From PWXP01 sp040772845 (GTDB lineage: Bacteria; Planctomycetota; Planctomycetia; Pirellulales; Thermoguttaceae): a DNA stretch of 64,000 bases. Shown piece after piece: positions 17,374 through 26,200 of the stretch; within the stretch, counting starts at the first letter, position 1; the number at the start of each line of letters is the position of its first letter. The stretch lies in assembly GCA_040772845.1 (NCBI GenBank), contig JAXGXG010000001.1:3534001-3598000 (forward strand). The letters run 5' to 3'. A program made the translations under genes and the position numbers. Below the pieces are notes generated by a model. It was not told the DNA's origin, made no database searches, and worked only from the letters and a program-made list of their open reading frames with translations.

Positions 17374-17973
17374 CTACTCGACGGTCCGGCGATCATGTCT
17401 TTGACGCAGGTAGAGTAGCGCGAAGAAATCGTAGACGGCGTGCGCGGTGATCGGGGCGAGCAGGTTGCCTGTCCAAATCCACAGCAGGCCGAGGTAAAGG
17501 CCCATCAGCGCGGCGAAAACGCCGTAGGCTGGTGTGACCAGGTGGGCCAATCCGAACAGCAGCGAGGCCGCGACCAGTCCGATCCACACGCCCGCCGTCC
17601 CGCCGATCCAGTCGGCCATTGCCGCCTGCACCACGCCGCGAAATAGGGCTTCTTCGCCTACTCCTGCCAGCAAGGCGATGATGCCAAGTTCGGCCGGCCC
17701 ACACTGTTCAAACAGGGGCAGAACACGCTGTTCCACCAGTTCCACCAGCCGCCGGATGGGCCGCCAGTTCCATCGCAGGCAAAGCCACAACCCGGCCAGC
17801 GTACCGGCTGCCGCGGCGCAACCCCAACCGAAGGCCGGCCACGACCGGTGCAGCGTCTCCAGCGGCGGCTGCCCCACAATCCATCCCAGCGCCAAGGCCA
17901 CCACAACCAGGCCGCCTTCAAAGGCAGCGGCGACTTCGGGAAAGTGCGGTGGTGGTGTAATCGGCTCGTCCAT
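17374..17973 (-). CDS. CPBP-family intramembrane metalloprotease
   Basis: A 199-aa polytopic membrane protein. The three motifs of the CPBP (Abi/CAAX-like) family are visible: GVGEEALFRGVVQ (EExxxR), LLFGLAHLV (FxxxH), and ITAHAVYDFFAL (HxxxD). ATG 17973 has GGGA upstream; a GTG at 17994 adds seven residues and is possible. Substrates of bacterial members are mostly unknown. It is followed upstream on the same strand by hisS, 75 bp away. Confidence 0.8.
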   Translation of the reverse strand: MDEPITPPPHFPEVAAAFEGGLVVVALALGWIVGQPPLETLHRSWPAFGWGCAAAAGTLAGLWLCLRWNWRPIRRLVELVEQRVLPLFEQCGPAELGIIALLAGVGEEALFRGVVQAAMADWIGGTAGVWIGLVAASLLFGLAHLVTPAYGVFAALMGLYLGLLWIWTGNLLAPITAHAVYDFFALLYLRQRHDRRTVE

Positions 17974-18048
17974 ACCATGTCCCGAGTGCTTCACCGCGGA
18001 AAGGGCAAACTCAACAAGATCGGCTCCGCCCCACCGTTTCCCAAAGAC

Positions 18049-19377
18049 TCACACAGAGCCTGCCAGTTCCTTCACCGCGGCAATGAACGCATCGGCCGGC
18101 TCAACGGCAATATCCTGCTGACGCGCCGCACGCAGGTCTTTCAGTTGCACGGTGCCGGCGTTGAACTCGTTCTCACCTGCGATGATCGCAACGCGATGAC
18201 CGCGACGATCTGCGTATTTCAGTTGCTGGCCGAGTTTCTTCGGCTCCGGATAGACCTCCACACCAAGCCCGGCCGCGCGAAGCTGTGCGGCGAGGGCCAG
18301 GTAGTCGTGCAGCCGGTTTTTATCGAACCAGGCAATGAATACCTCGGCCGGCGTGGCGACCGGTTCGATCATACCCAGTTCTTCCATCGCAGCCAGCAGA
18401 CGATCGAGCCCGAGCGACGCGCCGATGCCCGGCAACTCCTGCTTCGTGTACAACTCCGCCAGATTGTCGTACCGGCCGCCCGAGCAGACGCTGCCGATGC
18501 CCGGCAAGTCGTCGAGAAAGGTCTCGAAGACGGTGCCCGTGTAGTAGTCCAATCCGCGGGCGATCGAAACATCGATGACCAGACGCTCCTCGGCCACACC
18601 GGCGGCCGACGCGCCTGCGGTCAACTCGGCCAAACGGGCAACGCCTTCCTCGCCCGTTTGGCTACCGGCCACCAGGGGTTTCAATCGCTCGAGCACCTCG
18701 TCGCGAGGACCGGAGATCTCGGCCAGTTGCAGCACTTGCCGCACCTGGTCGTCGCCGGCGCCGCACGTTTCGGTCATTTCCTGGGCGACTTTCTCCGGTC
18801 CGATCTTGGCCAGCTTGTCGAGAGCCCGGAGCACACCGGCCGATTTGTCCGACAGGCCGAGCTTTTCCAACAGCCCGGTGAGCACCATGCGGTTATTGAT
18901 GCGGATACGGAACCGCTCGAACCCGATCGCCCGGAACAGGTCGTGGATGACCAGTGCCGTTTCGATATCGGCAGCCGGCGAGCGGGTGCCGATCGTATCG
19001 AAATCGCATTGCATGAACTCGCGATAGCGGCCCCGCTGCGTGTTCTCGCCGCGCCAGACGGCCGCAATGTGGTAGCGCTTCAGCGGCGTGCCCAACGTCG
19101 CGATATGCTGTGCGGCGAACCGGGCCAGGGGCACCGTCAGATCGAATCGAAGTCCGACCCAACGATTCCCGTGGTCCTGAAACTTGTACAACTGCTTGTC
19201 GCTCTCCTCGCCGCCTTTGCCTTCGAGAATCTCAAGATACTCAAGTGCAGGTGTATCGATCGGGCTGAAGCCATACGATCGGTAGACGCGGCGGGCCGTC
19301 TCCATGAGCCGCTCGCGCGGGATCATGGCCTCGGGCAGGTAGTCGCGGAATCCTTTGAGCGTGCGGGGTGAAATCAT
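18049..19377 (-). CDS. hisS: histidyl-tRNA synthetase
   Basis: A 442-aa class II aminoacyl-tRNA synthetase that charges tRNA-His. The start MISPRTLKGFRDYLPEAMIP is typical. Motif 2 is RGRYREFMQCDFDTIG, and the histidine-specific motif is RGLDYYTGTVFE. Motif 3 lies in the GIGASLGLDRLLAAM region. The C-terminal anticodon-binding domain (EVFIAWFDKN onward) is complete. Begins four bases after the stop of the upstream Cys-cluster gene, so the two are co-transcribed. Confidence 0.97.
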   Translation of the reverse strand: MISPRTLKGFRDYLPEAMIPRERLMETARRVYRSYGFSPIDTPALEYLEILEGKGGEESDKQLYKFQDHGNRWVGLRFDLTVPLARFAAQHIATLGTPLKRYHIAAVWRGENTQRGRYREFMQCDFDTIGTRSPAADIETALVIHDLFRAIGFERFRIRINNRMVLTGLLEKLGLSDKSAGVLRALDKLAKIGPEKVAQEMTETCGAGDDQVRQVLQLAEISGPRDEVLERLKPLVAGSQTGEEGVARLAELTAGASAAGVAEERLVIDVSIARGLDYYTGTVFETFLDDLPGIGSVCSGGRYDNLAELYTKQELPGIGASLGLDRLLAAMEELGMIEPVATPAEVFIAWFDKNRLHDYLALAAQLRAAGLGVEVYPEPKKLGQQLKYADRRGHRVAIIAGENEFNAGTVQLKDLRAARQQDIAVEPADAFIAAVKELAGSV

Positions 19378-19381
19378 CTGA

Positions 19382-19831
19382 TCAAGTCGGTTTCGGGCTG
19401 CGGAACGATCCGCCCTTGCGCGGGCCGAGGACGGCTTCGGCGTACTCTTCTACCTGCTCCGGTGTCTCCCAGTAGTGGTCGTAAACCCAATCGTCCTCGT
19501 ATTCGCAATTCTTCGTGGTGTAGTCGCGGCAGATCTGCGGCCGGACGTCGTAGATGCCACACAGATTGTCGTCTTGCAGGTTCTTGCACTTGTTGTGGAC
19601 CAGCAGGTACCACACCTCGTCCTCGATGAACACGGTGGCGCGGTCGTGCATAAGGTACCAGCGGATATAGTCGAAATCCGCCCACGTCGTGGGCTTTTCG
19701 ATGGGCAGCGCAAAATAGCGGCAGCACTTGGCCGGACAATACGTGCAGAGCACCTCGCCCGGTTTCAGGTCCTCGCGATGCGGTCTTGGGGCAGGCGACG
19801 TTTCGCAGCAAGCGGCAGAACACTCAGACAT
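19382..19831 (-). CDS. YkgJ-family cysteine cluster protein
   Basis: A 149-aa protein with the Fe/Zn-binding Cys signature CTYCPAKCCRYFALP (CxxCxxxCC) and a second set, CKNLQDDNLCGIYDVRPQIC then TKNCEYEDDW. The start ATG has GGAG about seven bases upstream; the longer open frame reaching into repeats is not supported. The family may be a metal-chelating or oxidoreductase accessory protein; its function is unknown. Directly upstream of hisS. Confidence 0.85.
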   Translation of the reverse strand: MSECSAACCETSPAPRPHREDLKPGEVLCTYCPAKCCRYFALPIEKPTTWADFDYIRWYLMHDRATVFIEDEVWYLLVHNKCKNLQDDNLCGIYDVRPQICRDYTTKNCEYEDDWVYDHYWETPEQVEEYAEAVLGPRKGGSFRSPKPT

Positions 19832-20280
19832 GACTCGCTCCAGCCACGTGGAAAATAACGGGTAGGGTAGGCCGAGGGAACGAGACCCACCGGGCTCACA
19901 ATCCAAGACATCCACACGGAAAACAGCTTGGAAACCACACGACGCTGTCGGGTGGGTCTCGTTCCTCGACCCACCCTGCGACCACTTCCGATTTCTCAGC
20001 CCATCGACGGAGGCGAACCCCGCCGTTGGGTGGACAATCCTGGGTAAGTTCTCCACTATAGCGAACCCACGCGTTGAGGGAAAGGTGTGCAAGCATGGAC
20101 AACCGCGGACTTGCCTCGGCGCATCAATCCGATCAGGCCCAATACGGGTGACAGGGAATTCGCGCGGGGCACAACTCCTTTTGCCCCTGCCGTGGCTACT
20201 GGGGAAAATTTGTACGCCTGTACCACGGGCTACGCAGCAAGGCAGCGACAACGCCGCCATGTGGCACCCGACGTCCCATG
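19832..20280. other. intergenic sequence, repeat-flanked
   Basis: No gene is seen. A diverged inverted pair is present: GAGACCCACC at 19882-19891 recurs inverted as GGTGGGTC near 19940, in text of the GTGGGTCTCGTTCC type often seen between planctomycete genes. This starts a 2.66-kb gene-free zone that runs to the RAYT gene. Confidence 0.35.
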
Positions 20281-20454
20281 AAAGCGGAAGGGCGCGAGCC
20301 CTCCGGTCCCGGCGTGCATCCCACCGGACGGCTCCGTCGCTCGACTCTCCGAGTCGATTCCGTCCGAAACATTCACGACTCGGAGAGTCGTGCGACAATA
20401 GAAGCGGAAGGGCGCGAGCCCTCCGGTCCCGGCGTGCATCCCACCGGACGGCTC
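20281..20454. repeat. 54-bp direct repeat pair (120-bp period) around a REP pair
   Basis: A 54-bp sequence starting AAGCGGAAGGGCGCGAGCCC occurs at 20281-20334 and 20401-20454 with one difference. It folds as GAGCCCTCCGGT against ACCGGACGGCTC, and its first part recurs at 21459-21480. Between the copies sits an inverted pair of REP palindromes. Confidence 0.8.
20337..20396. repeat. REP palindrome pair (BIME-like), copy 1
   Basis: TCGACTCTCCGAGTCGA at 20341-20357 is a hairpin (7-bp arms, TCC loop) preceded by GTCGC. CACGACTCGGAGAGTCGTG at 20374-20392 is the same palindrome in inverse orientation, followed by CGAC. The tetranucleotide GTCG thus sits 5' of the hairpin on both strands, like the GTAG box of enterobacterial REPs. 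The same arrangement recurs at 22271-22366. Confidence 0.75.
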
Positions 20455-20491
20455 GCGCCATACCGCTACAATGTCGGCCAGCCCCCGGCAA

Positions 20492-21395
20492 AAACGAACA
20501 GCCCCGGAATTGTCGCACGCCCTTGGCCCTGTTCGACTGTTCGACAACCGCCGACCGATTCCGTAAACCTTTGCTGTCATTGGCTTTGCGCTCGATTTCT
20601 GCGCGTGGCAAAACTCGGCCTCCGAGGCCGGAAAACGGGTTGTAACCTGTTGTGTGGCAAGGAGTTGGGTATTGTCGAACAGTGTTTTTCAGGCGGTGTT
20701 CGCAAATAGGTGAGCGAAAACGCCCACTGTTTCGCTAACCTGTTATTTCAAAAGGACTTACAGCAGAAAGGGCCGGCTTACGGAGGCCCATTGGGCGCAG
20801 TCCTCCCACCGTTCGACGCAGAACCATTTTCTGCGACGGGTGGTCTTATGCGACCCGAGGGTGCCTGCATCTCCGACGCTGGTCTTAGGCTGCCAAAAAC
20901 TGCCCGAGGAATTACGTTGCCAATCGGTCCTATTCCGCCGGCTTTATGCGACGCAGTAGCAGACCGTACGGGGCCGATCCTGTGCCATTGCTGCGCAAGG
21001 ACCCCTCACTCCGTACGGCGGAACCCTCGCGTTGGGGCCGCCGCTGAGAAGGACGCTCCGGCAGGAACGCCCTCCGCACGCTGTTCCACACACGCCGCCT
21101 CACCTGCGTGCGGTTTTGCGGGCGAAAGTATCAGTCTCGCCAATCGCATCCGCGCGTCAGGTGGCCGGGCTTACGATGCCGGTATACCACCCCTATTCAG
21201 GTCTTCTGTTCGGCCTTACGCTGCCCACAGGCCCCTGTCTATAGTGGCGTCAGAGTATGCCGTCACCCTACCATACTTCGTGGCCGATGTAAATACCGCG
21301 AAGGAGGTGACAGGTGACAGAGGGGAAGTTGCTAGTTGCTAGTTTCTAGTTGCTAGTGACGCGCTGGCGCGGAGGGGGAGTCGGAGTTCGGAGAT
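20492..21395. repeat. 0.9-kb dispersed repeat, copy A
   Basis: About 900 bp from AAACGAACAGCC to the heptamer-repeat tract is nearly identical to 60834-62180, in the same orientation and 40.3 kb away. Copy B has a 431-bp insertion; otherwise the differences are scattered substitutions and small indels. A 210-codon frame in copy A (20710-21342) is broken in copy B by a stop, so coding is doubtful. No transposase, tRNA or rRNA is recognised. Identity of the element is unknown. Confidence 0.85.
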
Positions 21396-21560
21396 CGGAG
21401 ATGGGAGATCGGGACGCGCTGGCGGAAACGGAAGCTGGGAGTTGGGAGTTGGAAGATGGGAGCGGAAGGGCGCGAGCCCTCCGGTGAAGATCGGAGCTGG
21501 AAGCTCGGAGATCGGAGATCGGAGATGGGAGATCGGGACGCGCTGACGCGGAGGGGGAAG
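21345..21560. repeat. degenerate heptanucleotide repeat tract
   Basis: Tandem seven-base units of the form GGAGATC, GGAGTTG and GGAGATG run through this stretch, broken by GGGACGCGCTGGCGCGG blocks. Related tracts occur near 21765-21800, 28780-28822 and 62145-62240. Confidence 0.7.
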
Positions 21561-21809
21561 CGTCGATTTGAGATTTCGGGCTTCTTTCGTCATTTGACTC
21601 TCGACATTCGTCATTGCACGGAACGTCTCCGTTTCCTCTGTGGCCTTCTGTTCGATATCCGCTCTGTTTTTCGTGTGTTTCGTGTCTTTCGTGGTTCTTG
21701 TCTTGGGCGATACTGGGCAAGCCGGCTGAAGGCGGAACTACGAACGTCGGGGACGCAAGGTGTCGGAGATCGCAGATCGGAGTTGGGAGATCGGAACGCG
21801 CGAACTGGG

Positions 21810-21997
21810 GTGTTTGCGGGCGGCTGTAGACCAGAAAGCGGTAACAAGTTCCCGCACTCCATAGGCGGCTTCGCCGCGGCGAAGCAAGGACCAAAACGCC
21901 GGATTCCACTTGCTCGCGCTGCGTGCTTGTATGGGGGACGCGCCAGCGCGTACAAGCTCGAAGCGCAAGCGAGTGGGTCCGTTAAGGACCCAACCAC
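21810..21997. repeat. intergenic repeat modules, copy 1
   Basis: Two modules are fused. The first (21810-21884) reads AAAGCGGTAACAAGTTCCCG then CACTCCATAGGCGGCTTCGC, and recurs at 28830-28900 and, in part, at 29006-29045. The second (21901-21997) is palindromic: TTGCTCGCGCTGCGTGCTTG pairs loosely with CAAGCTCGAAGCGCAAGCGAG. It recurs at 28515-28599 and, inverted, at 53511-53587. No coding potential. Confidence 0.75.
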
Positions 21998-22164
21998 GGA
22001 TGGAACATGAACGGGCATGCGAGGGCGTTCTTGCTTGATGTCGTTTGCGGTCTCCTGCTGGTCTGCTGAATTGCGGCACGATTGACGCCAACGCGAAGAC
22101 GAAGAAGAGAACGAACAGGAGGAAACGAAGGACGCAGAGAAAGGAATGTTGGCTGGCACGAACC

Positions 22165-22225
22165 TTCCACTCGTACTCGTACTCGTGCTCAGCTTTAGCG
22201 GTGCTCGTACTCGTAATCGAAGGTC
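22165..22225. repeat. GAGTAC/GAGCAC-type inverted repeat
   Basis: Runs of CTCGTACTCGTACTCGTGCTC are followed by GTGCTCGTACTCGTAATCG. The same motif set recurs at 62572-62655 as CGATTACGAGTACGAGCAC and its complement. Apparently another dispersed intergenic repeat family. Confidence 0.55.
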
Positions 22226-22270
22226 TTGCGTGGCCGAGACTCCTTCCCTCCCCGCCCCCACCCATCCTCG

Positions 22271-22366
22271 TCGTTCGACTCTCCGAGTCGATTCTGCCCC
22301 TCTTCGTCGCTCGACTCTCCGAGTCGATTCTGTCTGGCACGTTCACGACTCGGAGAGTCGTGCGAC
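22271..22366. repeat. REP palindrome array, copy 2 (three palindromes)
   Basis: TCGACTCTCCGAGTCGA occurs at 22275-22291 and 22311-22327, with GTCG lying 1-2 bases upstream of each, followed by the inverse form CACGACTCGGAGAGTCGTG at 22344-22362, followed by CGAC. It lies 130 bp from the 3' end of the RAYT gene, the expected position for REPs mobilised by that enzyme. Confidence 0.75.
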
Positions 22367-22468
22367 AACCGGCAAGCGACCGCTTTGCGTACTGCAAGGC
22401 AGTCACCCACGCGCTATCGCCTTATGGAGTACGGTGATTCATCACCGTTTTCTTCTTCTGGGGGCAGC

Positions 22469-22488
22469 AAAGGGGACGGGAGTCTTTT
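22469..22488 (+). repeat. left inverted repeat flanking RAYT gene
   Basis: AAAGGGGACGGGAGTCTTTT, a perfect 20-bp inverted match to 23220-23239. The pair encloses the RAYT gene on a 771-bp unit. Confidence 0.85.
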
Positions 22489-22494
22489 CTGGGG

Positions 22495-23178
22495 CTATGG
22501 GTCCTGTTTCCGGGGGCGGCCACGGGGACGTACGGTCCACTCCAGGCCCAGCCGCTCGATGATCTTCTGGCACCATGCCTCCGTCCCATACGGTTGCCCG
22601 CGACGGACGCACCGGCGCAACGCATCCAGCTCGGCCTGGGTTTGAGCACGATTGACATGTCTTGGCCAGTTCCGTGGGCGGGCGATCGGCCAGTCGGCCA
22701 GAAGCTGCCGGGCTTCGGCATCGCCGTTGTAGTAACGCCAGGCGCTGGACCATCGCCATGCTTCCGCGCGCTCCGTCAGATTTGCCCGAACCGAGTTGCG
22801 CTCCACGTACCGCAGCACGGTGTACAGATGATCGTCCGATTCGATTGGAAACGACTTGAAACGGCCTTGATAAAGGCGCCCGGTGCCCGAAGTATGGTAA
22901 TGGGCGTGCCAGCGCTGGGTATGCGTAACCGTGAGCCAACGAAAGAACTCGGAAACTTGCTTGTGGGCTCCGCGTTTGGGCCAGACCAGCATATGCCAGC
23001 GGTTCGGGAGCACGCAGTAGGCAAGCATCCGCAAGGGCTCCCGCTCGTGCGCCTCTTCCAGCACGCGTTCAAAGGCGGCGTAATCCTCGTCCTTCTCGAA
23101 CAAGGTCATCCGCGCATTGGAGCGGTTCAGGATATGGTAAACCAGACCTCCTTCGATAGAACGTGCACGGCAAGGCAT
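22495..23178 (-). CDS. REP-associated tyrosine transposase (RAYT, IS200-like Y1 family)
   Basis: A 227-aa single-stranded-DNA transposase of the Y1/HUH superfamily. Typical segments are CVLPNRWHMLVWPKRG, TGRLYQGRFKSFPIESDDH and RYVERNSVRA, with catalytic Tyr124, and the C-terminus ends RPRGRPRKQDP. The HUH metal motif is altered: family members read NHWH, here N-R60-W-H62, so one metal ligand is lost and activity is uncertain. RAYTs process REP hairpins, and matching palindromes lie 130 bp and 2.1 kb downstream. The gene is enclosed by 20-bp perfect inverted repeats. Confidence 0.92.
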   Translation of the reverse strand: MPCRARSIEGGLVYHILNRSNARMTLFEKDEDYAAFERVLEEAHEREPLRMLAYCVLPNRWHMLVWPKRGAHKQVSEFFRWLTVTHTQRWHAHYHTSGTGRLYQGRFKSFPIESDDHLYTVLRYVERNSVRANLTERAEAWRWSSAWRYYNGDAEARQLLADWPIARPRNWPRHVNRAQTQAELDALRRCVRRGQPYGTEAWCQKIIERLGLEWTVRPRGRPRKQDP

Positions 23179-23210
23179 GACCTTATCCTACCACAAGCCA
23201 CCACCATCCG

Positions 23211-26200
23211 TCAACCAGCAAAAGACTCCCGTCCCCTTTTCTCGCCCGAACGATTGGACGCCTCGGCATCGGCGATCGGGAGACGAATGATGAAGGTGGT
23301 TCCCACGCCGACTTCGGACTCGAAGCTGATCGTGCCACCATGCTTCCCGTGGATCACGTTGTAGGCCATGGCGAGCCCCTGTCCCGTTCCCTTACCCACC
23401 GCCTTGGTCGTGAAGAACGGCGTGAACATCCGTTCGCGATGCTCATCCGAAATGCCGGTTCCCGTGTCGGAAACCCGAATCTCCACCATGTCGCCGTCCA
23501 CCTCCGTGCTGATCGTGATCGTGCCCGTCTCGGCGGGCACGGAACCATGTTTCTCTGCAATGGCGTGTGCGGCGTTCACGATCAGGTTGAGAATGACCTG
23601 GTTGATCTCGCCGGGGAAACACGGGACGAGGGGAAGCGTCGGATCCAGTTCCAGCTTCATCTCCGCGACATACTTCCATTCGTTACGCGCGACTGTCGCG
23701 GTCGTTTCGATGGCTCGATTCAGGTCGGTGATGGTCTTCTCCGCGACGTCCGGGTGCGAGAACGATTTCATTGCATTGACGATTTTCGAGACCCGTCGAA
23801 TACCATCGAGCGAATGGGCGATTGCCTTCGGTATCTCTTCCCGCAGAAACTCGAAGTCCGCCTCGGTCCTCGCGTTCGCGATGTCGTCCAGAAGCTCCGG
23901 TTTCAGGTCCAACTCTCTCGCCGCGCTGTCCAATTGGTCGAGGCTCTCGATCAGTTTCAGCAGGTCCGTGAAGGCGTCGCTCAAGAAGTGGATGTTGTCG
24001 CCGACGAACTGGGTAGGCGTGTTGATCTCGTGTGCAATGCCCGCGGCCAACTGGCCAACGGATTCGAGTTTCTGGTGTTGAAGCGACTCGGCCTCCAGTC
24101 GCTTTCGTTCGGTAATGTCCTGGCCGTGGGCGATGATCGAGGTAACGGTCTTCCCATCCGATTCGTAGAGGCACGCGGAGTTGCATAGGAGAACCCGAAC
24201 CGTGCCCGCCACGTGCTGGATGGGGATTTCCACGGCTTTCCATCGTTCGCCCGCGGTGGCGCGCCGAACCTGGTCGAGGCACTCCGACAGGTGTTCGGAA
24301 GGAAACAGGACCGCAAGATCGCGTCCGAGGACCTCGTTGGTGCTGCGGCCAGTGAGCTCTTCGAAGGCGCAGTTGAACCGTGTAATGCGTAACTGGGGGT
24401 CCCAAACCATGATGGGAGCGTTGGCACAATCCAGTAGTTTATTCAAATAGTTGCTGGTTTCCAGCAATGCTTGTTCCACTTGCTTGCGCTGCGCAATATC
24501 CGCCGCCAATTCCGCATTCTTGGCCAGCAGTTCGGCGGTGCGTTCACGAATCAGTTCCTCAAGGTGGTCGCGATGCTGCCGGAGTTCCTTCTCGGCCCGT
24601 TGGCGGTCGGCGATGAATCGTGCCTGCTGGACATTCTGGTAGGCCATGGCGGAAAGTTGACTGGCGATTGCGTAGAGAAGTTGGGCAATCTGATCGAACT
24701 GAGACCTGGACATCGCGGGCACTTCACGAAACGCTTCCAGTAAGTCGGTTTCGTTGGCGCCGATTGCACGAGCATATTCCAGTACTGTGTCTTCCGACTG
24801 GGTGCTATCGCGAACCTGTCCAATGAGCCAGTTGGCCACATGCTTGCCGCCAACATGAATGGCGGCGCCGGCATCCCACAGGCCCCCACTCAGGCAGGGC
24901 TGGACGATGGGGCCAGTATTGGAACAGCGGCCGAGCATTGCGTCGGAGTGAAAGCAGTTGCGGCGTCCCTTCTCGGTTTGCCGGATGATGTTGCACAACC
25001 TGCAGAAGTTGCTGGTAGAGGTAATCGGCGTGCCGTCTGGCCTGGTGATAATGGAGGCTACGCCAGTCGCGTCCGCGAACTGATCCTGAATCCGTTGAAT
25101 GTCCGCGAGTTCGAAGAGGTCGTCGAAAGAGACGCCCTCGGTGGCGTCCAGAGGCTGGGTGAGGGCCACGATGCGTTTGGCGATCGCTTCTTCGGTCCGC
25201 TTGCGTTCGGTAATGTCTTCGGCGGCCCAGATAACGCCCTCTTCCGGATGGGTTGGATCAACGGCCTTGCCTTCGAGCCGACACCAGAAGGTTGAGTCCT
25301 TTCCTCTACGCAACTGGAGTTCGACCGATGCCTTCTGCCCCCCCGCAAGAATCGGGTAAACCGAGGCTACCTTCCTGTAGGCCTCGTCGTCCGGATAGAT
25401 GATCCGGGTGGGCCTTCCCTGGCATTCTTCCAGTGATAGACCAAAAAGCTCGGTCATTCGCGGATTCACCCACTCGAAGACTCGGTTCCGGACCAGCGCG
25501 ATGCCCGCCGTACTGTTGTCCAGGATGACGGATTGCAGCTTGGTGACCCTTTGGATTTCTTCTTCGGATCGCTTGCGTTCGGTAACGTCTTCGGCGGTCC
25601 AGATGACGCCCTCTTCCGGATGGGCTGGATCAACGGCCTTGCCTTCGAGCCGACACCAGAAGGTTGAGTCCTTTCCTCTACGCAACTGGAGTTCGACCGA
25701 TGCCTTCTGCCCCCCCGCAAGAATCGGGTAAACCGAGGCTACCTTCCTGTAGGCCTCGTCGTCCGGATAGATGATCCGGGTGGGCCTTCCCTGGCATTCT
25801 TCCAGTGATAGACCAAAAAGCTCGGTCATTCGCGGATTCACCCACTCGAAGACTCGGTTCCGGACCAGCGCGATGCCCGCCGTACTGTTGTCCAGGATGA
25901 CGGATTGCAGCTTGGTGACCTTCTGGAGTTCGTCTTCCGCGCGTTTGCGTTCCGTGATGTCGACGAGAAACCCCTGCAGAAAGAGGAGGTGGCCGTCGCT
26001 GTCGCGGACGGCTTGGGTGCTGATCGAGACCCAAATCAGCTCTCGATCCTTCCGATACCACTGAACCTCTTGCTCGACCGCCTGATTGGACTCGGCCGCG
26101 CCGGCAAGAAACGCGTCGAGGGCGTCGCGTTGCACGTGGACATGCTGTCGCAGATCGGTGCCATGCGTCATCAAATCCTCGGGCGAGTCATATCCCATGA

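Noticed and set aside
17848..19371. 507-codon plus-strand frame
   Set aside because: It is the antisense shadow of hisS.
20710..21342. 210-codon frame inside dispersed repeat copy A
   Set aside because: The frame is broken in the otherwise near-identical copy B and has no recognisable motif.
20492..21395. Group II intron or retron as identity of the 0.9-kb repeat
   Set aside because: No domain V hairpin or reverse transcriptase could be found on either strand.
20281..22366. CRISPR array
   Set aside because: Repeats are few, palindromic, irregularly spaced and without unique equal-length spacers; no cas genes are present.
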